Below, one piece after another: positions 36,267 through 46,581 of a DNA stretch of 64,000 nucleotides; positions within the stretch are counted from its first letter, which is position 1, and every line of letters begins with the position of its first letter. The translations under genes were made by a program, and so were the position numbers. The notes beneath the pieces are model-generated. The model was given only the letters and a program-made list of their open reading frames with translations. It made no database searches and was not told the DNA's origin. The stretch is from Rhizobium leguminosarum bv. trifolii WSM1325 (GTDB lineage: Bacteria; Pseudomonadota; Alphaproteobacteria; Rhizobiales; Rhizobiaceae): contig CP001622.1 of NCBI GenBank assembly GCA_000023185.1, forward strand, positions 4,254,501-4,318,500, read 5' to 3'.

Positions 36267-36850
36267 GCACGACTGCGCTGCAAAGGCCGGAGGTCAAGCC
36301 GATGATGCCCGGCCCCGCGCCGGTTATCTCGACCGCCCGGCTGACGCTCCGCCCCCACAGGCTGAGCGATGCGCCTGCGATCGCGGAATCGCTCTCGGAT
36401 TTCGCGGTCACGCGCATGTTGTCCCGCGTACCCGCGCCGTTCGACCGGCAGGATGCGCTGGACTGGCTGATCCCGGTCACCTCGGGCACCCTGCCCGACT
36501 GGCCGCTGGCGATCACCGATAAGGACGACGTCCATATCGGCAACGTCTCGATCGAGCTGCGCCACGGTCGCTGGCACCTCGGCTACTGGCTGAACCGCTA
36601 TTACTGGCGGCGCGGCTATATGAGTGAGGCGGTGGCGGCGATCATCGAGCGCTTCTCGCGCCGCATGCCGGAGACGCCGGTTCATTCCGGCGTTTTCGCC
36701 GACAACCCGGCTTCGCTGCGACTGCAGGAGAAGCTCGGTTTCCGCATGACGGGCTGCGGCGAAATCTATTGTTTCGCCCGCAATACCATGGTGTCGCACA
36801 TCGAGACCGTGCTGCAGCCTGGCATGCTGCAGCCGCGAAAGGTCGCCTGA
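36263..36850 (+). CDS. RimJ/RimL-type GNAT acetyltransferase (second of two)
   Basis: 195 residues starting at ATG 36263, which overlaps the upstream TGA. The domain begins VISTARLTLRPHRLSDAPAI; GYWLNRYYWRRGYMSEAVAA is the acetyl-CoA loop and FADNPASLRLQEKLGFRMTG the C-terminal motif. It is related to the preceding protein (same domain order, different N-terminus), so the pair probably arose by tandem duplication and divergence. Substrates unknown. A longer frame reading back to 35891 exists but only runs antisense to sense within the first acetyltransferase and should be ignored. Confidence 0.87.
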   Translation: MSTTALQRPEVKPMMPGPAPVISTARLTLRPHRLSDAPAIAESLSDFAVTRMLSRVPAPFDRQDALDWLIPVTSGTLPDWPLAITDKDDVHIGNVSIELRHGRWHLGYWLNRYYWRRGYMSEAVAAIIERFSRRMPETPVHSGVFADNPASLRLQEKLGFRMTGCGEIYCFARNTMVSHIETVLQPGMLQPRKVA

Positions 36851-36852
36851 TA

Positions 36853-36900
36853 GAGCATGGTGCCGAAAAGTGTACGCGGTTTTCGGACAACATCATGCTC
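36853..36900. repeat. Rhizobial palindromic intergenic repeat (GAGCATG arms)
   Basis: GAGCATG (36853-36859) and CATGCTC (36894-36900) bracket inner arms CCGAAAA (36863-36869) and TTTTCGG (36880-36886). Palindromes with these ends and the CGAAAAGTG core are very common between genes in Rhizobiales. It sits in the convergent gap between the acetyltransferase pair and the EEP-family gene. Confidence 0.75.
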
Positions 36901-36912
36901 CAGAACTAGAAA

Positions 36913-36941
36913 GGAGACGTCGCCGTACTGGCGGCGTCTCC
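36913..36941 (-). terminator. Terminator of the EEP-family gene
   Basis: Twelve-base arms GGAGACGTCGCC (36913-36924) and GGCGGCGTCTCC (36930-36941), one wobble pair, five-base loop. Read on the minus strand it comes immediately after the stop codon and is followed by TTTCTAG. Confidence 0.75.
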
Positions 36942-36942
36942 A

Positions 36943-37809
36943 TCAAACGCCGATCTCGACCCATAGAGGAAAGTGATCGGAAGCGACGGATTGCGTATCG
37001 ATCCGGGCGGATTTCAACCGGCTCTGCAGGCCGCAACTGACGAAGCAATAATCGAGATGCATGCGTTTGCCGTGATCTTCGGGATCCATCCAGCTGTAGC
37101 TCTCCGGAGAGTAAGCCTCCAGCGCCGCAAAAGCGTCGACCGGCGTGCCGATCCTCGCCACACGGCCGTAATATCCGCCGCCAGCACCGGCAAGCGCGCA
37201 ATATTCCGGCGATTCCGGCTCCATGTTGAAATCCCCCATGATGACATAATCCTCCGGCAGCGGCGGCTCCGGCAGGTCGAATTCACCACCCCCCGTCAGC
37301 GACCCACCCTCCTGGACGAAGGCATTGATATGCGCGTTCAAGAATTCCAATTGGCGGATGCGCTCGTCGGCAGAGACATGGTCGAGATGGACGGAGTAGA
37401 CGCGGATCGCAGCGCCGGGTGCGTCGATCACCGCCTCGGTCGCGCCACGCTGCAGGTTGATCTTGCCGATCGTCCGGCTGCGCGGCAGAAGCAGCGTCCG
37501 GGTCGAGACAACAGGCCAGCGCGACAGCACCATGTTGCCGAACTGGAAACGGGTCCCGCGCACCGGCTGGAACCCGCCTTCATCAGCTTCGACATGCATG
37601 TCGCAGGCTGGCCCATACACCCAGAAATAGTCGGGAAAGAAGGCTGCAACATCGGCTGCCATGTCGGCAAAACCGTTGCGGGAGAAGCCGCGGGTCACCT
37701 CCTGCAGCGCGATGACATCGGCACCCTCGAGGCTCCGGGCAATGCGCGCCAGATCGTATCTGCCGTCGAGACCGAAGCCGTACTGTATGTTATAGCTCGC
37801 AAAATTCAC
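36943..37809 (-). CDS. Endonuclease/exonuclease/phosphatase family protein
   Basis: 288-residue metal-dependent hydrolase with the EEP fold: ASYNIQYGFGLDGRYDLARI, IALQEVT (metal glutamate), VYSVHLDHVS, MGDFNMEPESPEY (catalytic D-x-N) and SDHFPLWVEIGV (final D-H pair). No signal peptide. Substrate may be DNA, a phosphoinositide-like lipid or sphingomyelin-like phosphodiester; nothing here decides. I take GTG 37809; GGAGG lies 12 bases upstream, nearer to a possible ATT start at 37815 (six bases). A much longer frame to 38280 would run through obgE and is not credible. It is divergent from obgE. Confidence 0.87.
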   Translation of the reverse strand: MNFASYNIQYGFGLDGRYDLARIARSLEGADVIALQEVTRGFSRNGFADMAADVAAFFPDYFWVYGPACDMHVEADEGGFQPVRGTRFQFGNMVLSRWPVVSTRTLLLPRSRTIGKINLQRGATEAVIDAPGAAIRVYSVHLDHVSADERIRQLEFLNAHINAFVQEGGSLTGGGEFDLPEPPLPEDYVIMGDFNMEPESPEYCALAGAGGGYYGRVARIGTPVDAFAALEAYSPESYSWMDPEDHGKRMHLDYCFVSCGLQSRLKSARIDTQSVASDHFPLWVEIGV

Positions 37810-37821
37810 GATAATCTTTGA

Positions 37822-40136
<2,315 letters not shown>

Positions 40137-40144
<8 letters not shown>

Positions 40145-41420
40145 TACCGTTGCGCCAAGCCCTGACATTGATGTGCTGATGAACGACATCGGCCGCAAGG
40201 CAAAGGCTGCCGCGCGACCGCTGAGCTTTGCGTCCACTGAGGCGAAGAACAGCGCGCTGAATTCCATGGCCGATGCGATCCTAGCGAACAAGGCGCATAT
40301 TCTTGCCGAGAACGCCAGGGACCTGAAGGATATCGAAGGCACCGAGACGCTCGCTTCCTTCGTCGACCGGCTGACGCTGAACGACAAGCGCGTCGCCGAG
40401 ATGGCCGAGGGAATCCGCGCCATCGCCGCCCTTGCAGATCCGGTCGGCGAAGTCATCGCTGCCTGGGACCGGCCGAACGGGCTGAAAATCGAGCGCGTCC
40501 GCACCCCGCTCGGCGTCATCGGCGTGATCTTCGAAAGCCGCCCGAACGTCACCGCGGATGCCGGCGCCCTCTGCCTCAAGGCGGGCAATGCCGTCATCCT
40601 ACGCTGCGGCTCGGACTCGCGCCGTTCATCGCAGGCTATCCATGCCTGCCTTGTCGAAGGATTGAAGGCGGCGGAACTTCCAGAGCATGCTATCCAGCTT
40701 GTGCCGGTCACCGACCGCGCTGCCGTCGGCGCTATGCTGCGCGGCCTCGACGGGGCGATCGACGTCATCGTGCCCCGCGGCGGCAAAAGCCTGGTTGCCC
40801 GCGTGCAGAGCGAGGCCCGCGTGCCTGTATTCGCCCATCTCGAAGGCCTTTGCCATATCTATGTCGATGCCTCGGCCGATATCGAGATGGCGAAGAGGAT
40901 CATCGTCAATGCCAAGATGCGCCGCACCGGCATCTGCGGCGCAGCCGAAACCCTGCTTGTCGATGGCGCCGCGATCGGTACGCATTTGACGCCGCTGCTC
41001 GAGGTTCTGACGGAGGCCGGCTGCGAGATCCGCGCTTCGCCAACAGTGCTGAAGGTCGCACCGGGTTTGAAGCCCGCGACCGAGGAGGACTGGTCGACCG
41101 AATATCTCGACGCGATCATTTCAGTTGCCGTCGTCGACGGCATATCGGGCGCTATCGCCCATATCCAGACATATTCCTCGAACCACACCGAGGCCGTCAT
41201 CGCCGAGGACCCCGACGTCGTGGCGCGTTTCTTCACCGAAGTCGATTCGGCGATCCTGCTCCACAATGCCTCGACACAGTTTGCCGATGGCGGCGAGTTC
41301 GGCATGGGTGCGGAAATCGGCATCGCCACCGGCAAGATGCATGCCCGTGGCCCCGTCGGCGTCGAACAGCTCACCTCTTTCAAATATCGGGTGCACGGTG
41401 CCGGACAGACGCGGCCCTGA
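40137..41420 (+). CDS. proA: Gamma-glutamyl phosphate reductase
   Basis: Second proline-synthesis enzyme: NADPH-dependent reduction of glutamyl-5-phosphate to the semialdehyde. 427 residues; [40 protein letters not shown], the aldehyde-dehydrogenase-like core, and the catalytic cysteine in [18 protein letters not shown]. The C-terminal end [32 protein letters not shown] is typical. Start overlaps proB by 8 bases; nadD begins one base after its stop. Confidence 0.97.
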
Positions 41421-41421
41421 C

Positions 41422-42075
41422 GTGACGACCGAGCCTGACGTAGCGATCGAGAATGTGGACCGGCACTATCTCCGCATGCCGCACAGCGAGCGCGGCATGG
41501 TCGTCGGTCTGTTCGGCGGCTCGTTCAATCCGCCGCATCAGGGCCACGCGCTCGTCGCCGAAATCGCTCTCAAGCGGCTCGGCCTCGACCAGCTCTGGTG
41601 GATGGTCACCCCGGGCAATCCGCTAAAGAGCCGCAACCAGCTCGCACCACTCGCCGAGCGCCTCGCCGAAAGCGAACGTGTTGCCGCCGATCCCCGCATC
41701 AAGGTCACCGCCTTCGAACAGGCGTTCGGCACCAGCTACACCGCCAACACGCTTGCCCGCGTCAAGGCGCGTAATCCACATGTGCATTTCATCTGGATCA
41801 TGGGCGCAGACAGCCTGCAGACCTTTCACAAATGGCAGAAATGGCAGGAAATTGCCCGCACCTTCCCGATCGCGGTGATCGATCGGCCGGGCGCGACGCT
41901 GTCCTTCCTGTCCTCGAAAATGGCCAGGACCTTCGATTTCGCCCGTGTCGACGAGGATGATGCCCGTGTTCTCTGGAAGAAACGTGCACCGGCCTGGACC
42001 TTCATCCACGGACCACGCTCCGGCCTGAGCTCGACGGCAATCCGCAACGGCTCGTCGCACGGCGACGTCGAATAG
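41422..42075 (+). CDS. nadD: Nicotinate-nucleotide adenylyltransferase
   Basis: Makes deamido-NAD from nicotinate mononucleotide and ATP. About 217 residues; the nucleotidyltransferase motif VVGLFGGSFNPPHQGHALVA (with GGSFNPPHxGH) is complete, as is FIWIMGADSLQTFHKW, and the C-terminal ISSTAIR-type motif reads GLSSTAIRNGSS. GTG 41422 is one base after the proA stop, which fits coupling; ATG 41477 (MPHSERGM) is an alternative and would still keep the domain. In many alphaproteobacteria rsfS follows nadD directly; here the sRNA and molybdate genes intervene. Confidence 0.94.
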   Translation: MTTEPDVAIENVDRHYLRMPHSERGMVVGLFGGSFNPPHQGHALVAEIALKRLGLDQLWWMVTPGNPLKSRNQLAPLAERLAESERVAADPRIKVTAFEQAFGTSYTANTLARVKARNPHVHFIWIMGADSLQTFHKWQKWQEIARTFPIAVIDRPGATLSFLSSKMARTFDFARVDEDDARVLWKKRAPAWTFIHGPRSGLSSTAIRNGSSHGDVE

Positions 42076-42129
42076 AGCGCCGCCGCCCAGCAAGACGCAT
42101 GCGCCGGCCTGATTTCAGAAGATCCCGAA

Positions 42130-42256
42130 AACGAGAAAGCCCGACGGGGGAGGATCCGTCGGGCTTATAAACTCGATCGACAACTGGGAGGAGGAGTGTT
42201 GTCGACCCTATCGAACGGCTATGGGAGGAGGAGAAGCCGTTCGATGAGTATGTTGT
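42130..42256 (-). ncRNA. Alpha-r14-like trans-acting small RNA (three anti-SD hairpins)
   Basis: On the minus strand three stem-loops follow each other: arms 42235-42245/42210-42220 (ATCGAACGGCT / AGCCGTTCGAT), 42198-42205/42177-42184 (TCGACAAC / GTTGTCGA) and 42156-42165/42138-42147 (AGCCCGACGG / CCGTCGGGCT). The first two loops carry CTCCTCCTCCC and the third ATCCTCCC, the anti-Shine-Dalgarno motif. The last hairpin is followed by TTCTCGTTTTC and so doubles as terminator. This architecture is that of the alpha-r14 family (NfeR1/Sm14 in Sinorhizobium), which base-pairs with ribosome sites of transport mRNAs. The 5' end is my estimate. Confidence 0.8.
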
Positions 42257-42512
42257 ACCATATTTCGCAGGAAGATGAACATCGATTGGTGCATTGCAGC
42301 AATGCATTGTGCGCAAATCTCGAGGCGGATTTGGCTTCATCATTGCCGCTTTTATTAGCAAAAATTAAGGAAACATCCCCCGCTGCCCGGAGTCCTTGCG
42401 GTTGGCAAACTGACTCTGGGTATTTTCGCCATGCTGATCTGACTTTCGCCGGAAGCCATGCACCTCACGAATGCGTGAACATTGCGCCGCTGCGAACGCG
42501 AGCACCCGATAC
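42257..42512. other. Intergenic stretch between the sRNA and the modA operator region
   Basis: No gene is supported here. It should hold the minus-strand promoter of the small RNA (AT-rich sequence around 42253-42275 and AATTTTTGC-type sequence around 42355-42370 on the minus strand). Nothing else stands out. Confidence 0.3.
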
Positions 42513-42579
42513 GGTTATATTTTCCTGGATATATCCCTAGCCAAGATGCCTCGCCCGTTATATTCGTCGCAATATTTCG
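42513..42579 (+). promoter_or_regulatory. Candidate ModE-type operators upstream of modA
   Basis: Two sites look like ModE boxes. The first is GGTTATAT (42513-42520) facing ATATATCC (42529-42536). The second, CGTTATATT (42556-42564) plus CGTCGCAATATTTCG, closely echoes the E. coli modA operator core CGTTATATT-GTCGC. They lie 19-85 bases before the modA ATG, where a molybdate-responsive repressor would act. A short ModE-like protein is encoded at the end of the cluster. Confidence 0.5.
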
Positions 42580-42597
42580 AACCCTGGGGAATAAGTC

Positions 42598-43389
42598 ATG
42601 CAAAACCGCCGCCAATGGATGAAACTGGCAACCGCTGCGATCGCCGGCCTCTGGCTTGGCGCGACAGCGCTGCCGGCGCCTGCCGCCGCAGCCGAAAAGC
42701 TCACCGTCTTTGCGGCGGCGAGCCTCAAGAATGCGCTCGACGCCGCCAATGCCGCCTGGGCAAAGGAAAGCGGCAAGGAAGCCGTCGCCTCCTATGCGGC
42801 GAGCGGCGCGCTGGCCAAGCAGATCGAAAGTGCCGCACCCGCCGATATCTTCATCTCGGCCGACCTCGACTGGATGGACTATGTCGCCAAGAAGAACCTG
42901 ATCAAGGCCGATACCCGCTCCAACCTGCTCGGCAACAAGATTGTGCTCGTTGCCGAAAAGGACAAGGCAAAGCCGGTTGAGATCAAACAGGGCTTCGATC
43001 TTGCCGGACTCCTCGGTGACGGCAAGCTTGCCATGGGTGAGCCGAAATCGGTTCCGGCCGGCAAATACGGCATGGCCGCGCTCGAAAAGCTCGGCGTCTG
43101 GAAATCGGTCGAAACCAAGGTTGCCGGCGCTGAAAGCGTGCGCGCCGCCCTGGCCCTCGTCTCCCGCGGCGAAGCGCCCTACGGCATCGTCTACCAGACG
43201 GATGCCGCAGCCGATAAGGGTGTCGCCATCGTCGGCACCTTCCCCGCCGAGTCCCATCCCCCGATCATCTATCCGATTGCAATCCTCGCCGAGAGCAAGA
43301 ACTCGGATGCATCAGCCTATCTCGATTTTCTGAAATCGGACAAGGCGGCCGCCTTCTTCACGGCGCAGGGTTTCACCATCCTGAAATGA
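42598..43389 (+). CDS. modA: Molybdate ABC transporter substrate-binding protein
   Basis: Periplasmic molybdate-binding protein of 263 residues. A signal peptide with a twin-arginine-looking start (MQNRRQWMKLATAAIAGLWL) and cleavage after APAAAA precedes EKLTVFAAASLKNALDAANA, the family's first oxyanion-binding segment (A-A-S-L). YAASGALAKQIESAAPADIF ISADLDWMDY and the late YGIVYQTDAAADKGV complete the signature. GGGGAATAAGTC precedes the ATG. It supplies molybdate to ModB/ModC for cofactor synthesis (nitrogenase, nitrate reductase). Confidence 0.96.
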   Translation: MQNRRQWMKLATAAIAGLWLGATALPAPAAAAEKLTVFAAASLKNALDAANAAWAKESGKEAVASYAASGALAKQIESAAPADIFISADLDWMDYVAKKNLIKADTRSNLLGNKIVLVAEKDKAKPVEIKQGFDLAGLLGDGKLAMGEPKSVPAGKYGMAALEKLGVWKSVETKVAGAESVRAALALVSRGEAPYGIVYQTDAAADKGVAIVGTFPAESHPPIIYPIAILAESKNSDASAYLDFLKSDKAAAFFTAQGFTILK

Positions 43390-43485
43390 TTGAGAAGTTG
43401 AGATGATTGCGGAATCGACAGTGACCGCTTAGCGTGAAGACTCAATAAGGCGAGCCGCAGATAGCAGTCTGGTTCGTGCCGATGT

Positions 43486-43625
43486 TGCCCCTCACCCTAA
43501 CCCTCTCCCCGTAAACGGGGCGAGGGGACGTGCCCAGCGAGACGTTAGCGAGGGACGGAGAGGTTGCGGCTATTCCCCTTCGCCCCGCGAGCGGGGAGAA
43601 GGTGCCGGCAGGCGGATGAGGGGCA
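43486..43625. repeat. 140-base palindromic repeat between modA and modB
   Basis: The ends are perfect 9-base inverted repeats (TGCCCCTCA 43486-43494, TGAGGGGCA 43617-43625). Inside are two further hairpins: CTCTCCCCG-taaa-CGGGGCGAG near 43502-43524 and CCCCTTCGCCCCGCGAGCGG near 43575-43600. This looks like a copy of a widespread Rhizobiales intergenic element beginning CCTCACCCTAACCCTCTCCC. It splits modA from modBC and could set their relative expression. Confidence 0.8.
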
Positions 43626-43665
43626 GGCATCGGGTGATGCCGGATTTCCAGGGAGACCATCGCAT

Positions 43666-44367
43666 TTGAACATATTGGGCTTGAGCAATGAGGAATGGAC
43701 GGCGATCCTGCTCAGCCTGCGCGTCTCGATTGTCGCCATGTTGGCGAGCCTGCCCTTCGGCATCCTCGTCGCCCTGCTGCTTGCCCGCGGCCGCTTCTGG
43801 GGCAAGTCGGTGCTGAATGGCGTCGTTCATCTGCCGTTGATCCTGCCCCCGGTCGTCACCGGTTTTCTTCTCCTCATCCTGTTCGGCCGCCGCGGTCCGA
43901 TCGGCAGCCTGCTCGACCAGTATTTCGGCATCGTCTTGTCTTTCCGCTGGACGGGTGCTGCACTGGCCTGCGCCATCATGGCCTTTCCGCTGATGGTGCG
44001 CAGCATCCGCCTGTCGATCGAGGCGGTCGACCGCAAGCTGGAAGAGGCGGCCGGAACGCTCGGCGCCGGCCCTGCCTGGATCTTCCTGACGATCACCCTG
44101 CCGCTGACCCTGCCCGGCATCATCGCCGGCATGATCCTTTCTTTTGCCAAGGCGATGGGCGAATTCGGCGCAACGATCACCTTCGTCTCCAACATTCCAG
44201 GCGAAACCCAGACGCTGTCGGCGGCGATCTATACCTTCACCCAGGTACCTGGCGGCGATGCCGGCGCGCTCCGCCTGACGTTCGTCGCCGTCGTCATTTC
44301 CATGGCCGCCCTGCTCGCCTCCGAATTCCTCGCCCATCTCGCAGGCCGGAGGATCGATCCGGAATGA
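43666..44367 (+). CDS. modB: Molybdate ABC transporter permease
   Basis: Inner-membrane permease of about 233 residues with five or six helices. It has [20 protein letters not shown], the [23 protein letters not shown] loop with GAGP, and [20 protein letters not shown], the hallmark ModB/CysTW segment. A TTG at 43666 is the likely start (GGGAG ten bases upstream); no ATG fits the conserved [20 protein letters not shown] beginning. The stop overlaps modC as ATGA. Confidence 0.94.
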   Translation: MNILGLSNEEWTAILLSLRVSIVAMLASLPFGILVALLLARGRFWGKSVLNGVVHLPLILPPVVTGFLLLILFGRRGPIGSLLDQYFGIVLSFRWTGAALACAIMAFPLMVRSIRLSIEAVDRKLEEAAGTLGAGPAWIFLTITLPLTLPGIIAGMILSFAKAMGEFGATITFVSNIPGETQTLSAAIYTFTQVPGGDAGALRLTFVAVVISMAALLASEFLAHLAGRRIDPE

Positions 44368-45431
44368 CGCTGATCGTCGAGGCAAAACAGCGGCTCGGCG
44401 CCTTTTCGCTCGATGCCGCCTTCACCTCCGAACGTGGCGTCACCGCGCTGTTCGGCCGCTCCGGCTCCGGCAAGACCTCGATGATCCGCATCATCGCCGG
44501 CCTTGCCCGCCCGGACCAAGGCCGCGTCGTCCTCGACGGCGAGCCCCTGACCGAAACCGCAACCGGCATCTTCGTCCCGAAACATCGCCGCCGCTTCGGG
44601 TATGTCTTCCAGGAAGCGCGGCTTTTCCCACATCTCAGCGTTCGCGCCAATCTGTTCTACGGGCGATGGTTCGCGGCGAGAACGGCGCGCGGCGAGAGCT
44701 TCGACCACATCGTCGACCTGCTCGGCATCGAGGCGCTGCTGGAGCGCAGCCCCTCGAAACTCTCAGGCGGCGAGAAGCAGCGCGTCGCCATCGGCCGCGC
44801 GCTTCTCTCCTCGCCGCGCCTGCTGTTGATGGACGAGCCGCTCGCCGCCCTCGATGAGCTGCGTAAGGCCGAGATCCTGCCTCATCTCGAGCGGTTGCGC
44901 GACGAGACCGACATCCCGATCGTCTATGTCAGCCACTCGATCGCCGAGGTGGCGCGGCTGGCAAACCAGGTCGTCGTCATGCGTGACGGCAAGGTGGAAG
45001 CGACAGGCCCCGCCGTCGACATATTGAGCCGCCCCTCCACCATCTCCGACCGGCGCGAGGCCGGCGCACTGCTGGAAGGCACAGTGGAAAGCTTCGATGT
45101 GAGTCATCGTCTATCGACGGTGGCGCTGAAATCCTGTCAGCTCCATATTCCGGGCGCTGCCCTTGCGCCCGGCAAATCGGTCCGCATCCGCATTCCCTCC
45201 CGCGATGTCATGCTGGCGACCGCAAGACCCGAGGGGCTCAGCGCGCTGAATATCCTGGAAGCAAGGATAGAGGGGATCTCGTCGACCGAGGACGGAACGG
45301 TGGAAATCCGGCTCGATTGCGGCGGCGATATCATTCTTTCCCGGATCACGACGCTGTCCTGCGAGCGTCTGGATCTTCGACCGGGAAGGGCGGTCTTCGC
45401 CGTCATCAAGACAGTTGCCCTGGAGGCCTGA
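44364..45431 (+). CDS. modC: Molybdate ABC transporter ATP-binding protein
   Basis: 355-residue ATPase subunit. Walker [21 protein letters not shown] near residue 30, Q-loop [20 protein letters not shown], signature [20 protein letters not shown] near 133 and Walker [17 protein letters not shown]. Beyond residue 285 a TOBE (molybdate-binding) domain ([32 protein letters not shown]) can sense substrate. ATG 44364 overlaps the modB stop. It ends next to the convergent ModE-like gene, with no bases between the stop codons. Confidence 0.96.
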   Translation: MTLIVEAKQRLGAFSLDAAFTSERGVTALFGRSGSGKTSMIRIIAGLARPDQGRVVLDGEPLTETATGIFVPKHRRRFGYVFQEARLFPHLSVRANLFYGRWFAARTARGESFDHIVDLLGIEALLERSPSKLSGGEKQRVAIGRALLSSPRLLLMDEPLAALDELRKAEILPHLERLRDETDIPIVYVSHSIAEVARLANQVVVMRDGKVEATGPAVDILSRPSTISDRREAGALLEGTVESFDVSHRLSTVALKSCQLHIPGAALAPGKSVRIRIPSRDVMLATARPEGLSALNILEARIEGISSTEDGTVEIRLDCGGDIILSRITTLSCERLDLRPGRAVFAVIKTVALEA

Positions 45432-45809
45432 TCAGTTGCGCTCGCCCTGCTGCATGTTGCGCTTGGCCTCGAGCCAGGCGAGGTCCTCAGCAAGGCTGGT
45501 CCGCACCGTCTTTTCCATCCGACGGAAACGCTCGAGCAGTTCCTCGCCGAACGGCGTCAGCACCGCACCGCCGCCCTTCTGCCCGCCGCGCTGCGATTCC
45601 ACCACCTGTTCGTTAAACATCCGGTTCATCTCGCTGACCAGCAGCCATGCCCGCCGATAGGACATGTCCATCGCCCGCCCGGCCGCCGAGATCGATCCGG
45701 TCTGGCGGATATGCTCCAGCAGTTCCATCTTGCCATGGCCGAGACGATCCTCATCCGGGAAGCTGATTCGCAGAACGGGCACGAGTGTTTTTGCGGCTGA
45801 GTCGGTCAT
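45432..45809 (-). CDS. ModE-like winged-helix transcriptional regulator
   Basis: 125-residue protein corresponding to the N-terminal LysR-like winged helix of ModE: HGKMELLEHIRQTGSISAAG, RAMDMSYRRAWLLVSEMNRM and VESQRGGQKGGGAVLTPFGE. The C-terminal molybdate-binding TOBE domains of E. coli ModE are missing, as in several rhizobial homologues. It probably represses modABC when molybdenum is plentiful, but with no visible sensor domain how it responds is open. ATG 45809 is chosen; an ATG at 45854 would add 15 residues. It is convergent with modC and divergent from rsfS. Confidence 0.85.
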   Translation of the reverse strand: MTDSAAKTLVPVLRISFPDEDRLGHGKMELLEHIRQTGSISAAGRAMDMSYRRAWLLVSEMNRMFNEQVVESQRGGQKGGGAVLTPFGEELLERFRRMEKTVRTSLAEDLAWLEAKRNMQQGERN

Positions 45810-46049
45810 TGAATCTGGAGATCGTGGAATTTGCCGCACTTTACGCTGCGGCATGGAAACTGTACACCGCCCGCACGAGGCCGCCCCGAGCAGTCAAATA
45901 CTTCAATTCGAACGGCAGATCGGATTTTCGGCCGTTCTGTACCTTAGCATGTCTTGAAACATTAATGGTTTGATGCCTATCTTAACCATGATCCGGTCGC
46001 GATCGGATCTGTGTTGTGCATAGTTTGTCATTCCAGGAAAGGGAAAGCA

Positions 46050-46463
46050 CTGACAACAGTACACGCCAAGGGAAAAACGTTCGCCGTTATCCCGAAGAGT
46101 GCGGAACGTGGCGCCGATGCCGCCGCCCGTGCCCTAGAAACCGTCCTCGCCAGCCTCGAGGACTCCAAAGCTGAAGATATCGTCACCATCGACATTGCCG
46201 GAAAATCGGCGCTGGGAGACTACATGATCGTCGTCTCCGGCCGCTCGAACAGGCATGTCATGGCGATCTCGGATCACCTGCTCACCGACCTCAAGGACGA
46301 CGGCCTCGGTACGGCCCGCGTCGAAGGTCAGGAAGGCGGCGATTGGGTCCTGATCGACACCGGTGACATTATCGTGCATGTGTTCCGTCCCGAAATCCGC
46401 GAGTTCTACAACATCGAAAAGATGTGGGCGGCTCCGGATATGGATGAAGAAACACGGCACTGA
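46050..46463 (+). CDS. rsfS: Ribosome silencing factor RsfS
   Basis: Binds L14 on the 50S subunit and blocks subunit joining when nutrients are low. About 137 residues: ALETVLASLEDSKAEDIVTI DIAGKSALGDYMIVVSGRSN RHVMAISDHL and the C-terminal GDWVLIDTGDIIVHVFRPEI REFYNIEKMW, both diagnostic. The most likely start is a CTG at 46050 (LTTVHAKGKTFAV) with AAGGG six bases upstream; a GTG at 46011 would add 13 residues with no ribosome site of similar quality. It is followed after 118 bases by rlmH. Confidence 0.93.
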   Translation: MTTVHAKGKTFAVIPKSAERGADAAARALETVLASLEDSKAEDIVTIDIAGKSALGDYMIVVSGRSNRHVMAISDHLLTDLKDDGLGTARVEGQEGGDWVLIDTGDIIVHVFRPEIREFYNIEKMWAAPDMDEETRH

Positions 46464-46581
46464 CAGGCGGGCCGGCATTTTGTCCGGCGCCTGAGACGTG
46501 GCATTGGCTGGCCGGCAAACATCACAAGCCGGCCGGTGGCGTAACGTGCGCCCGATGTGCTGCATGAGCGGGAGCGGATGA

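Noticed and set aside
35891..36850. 319-codon plus-strand frame covering both acetyltransferases
   Set aside because: Its first 120 codons are out-of-frame reading of the first acetyltransferase; the true second gene starts at 36263.
43564..44367. Longer ModB start upstream in the repeat (43564)
   Set aside because: The added residues translate the palindromic repeat; TTG 43666 matches the conserved ModB N-terminus.
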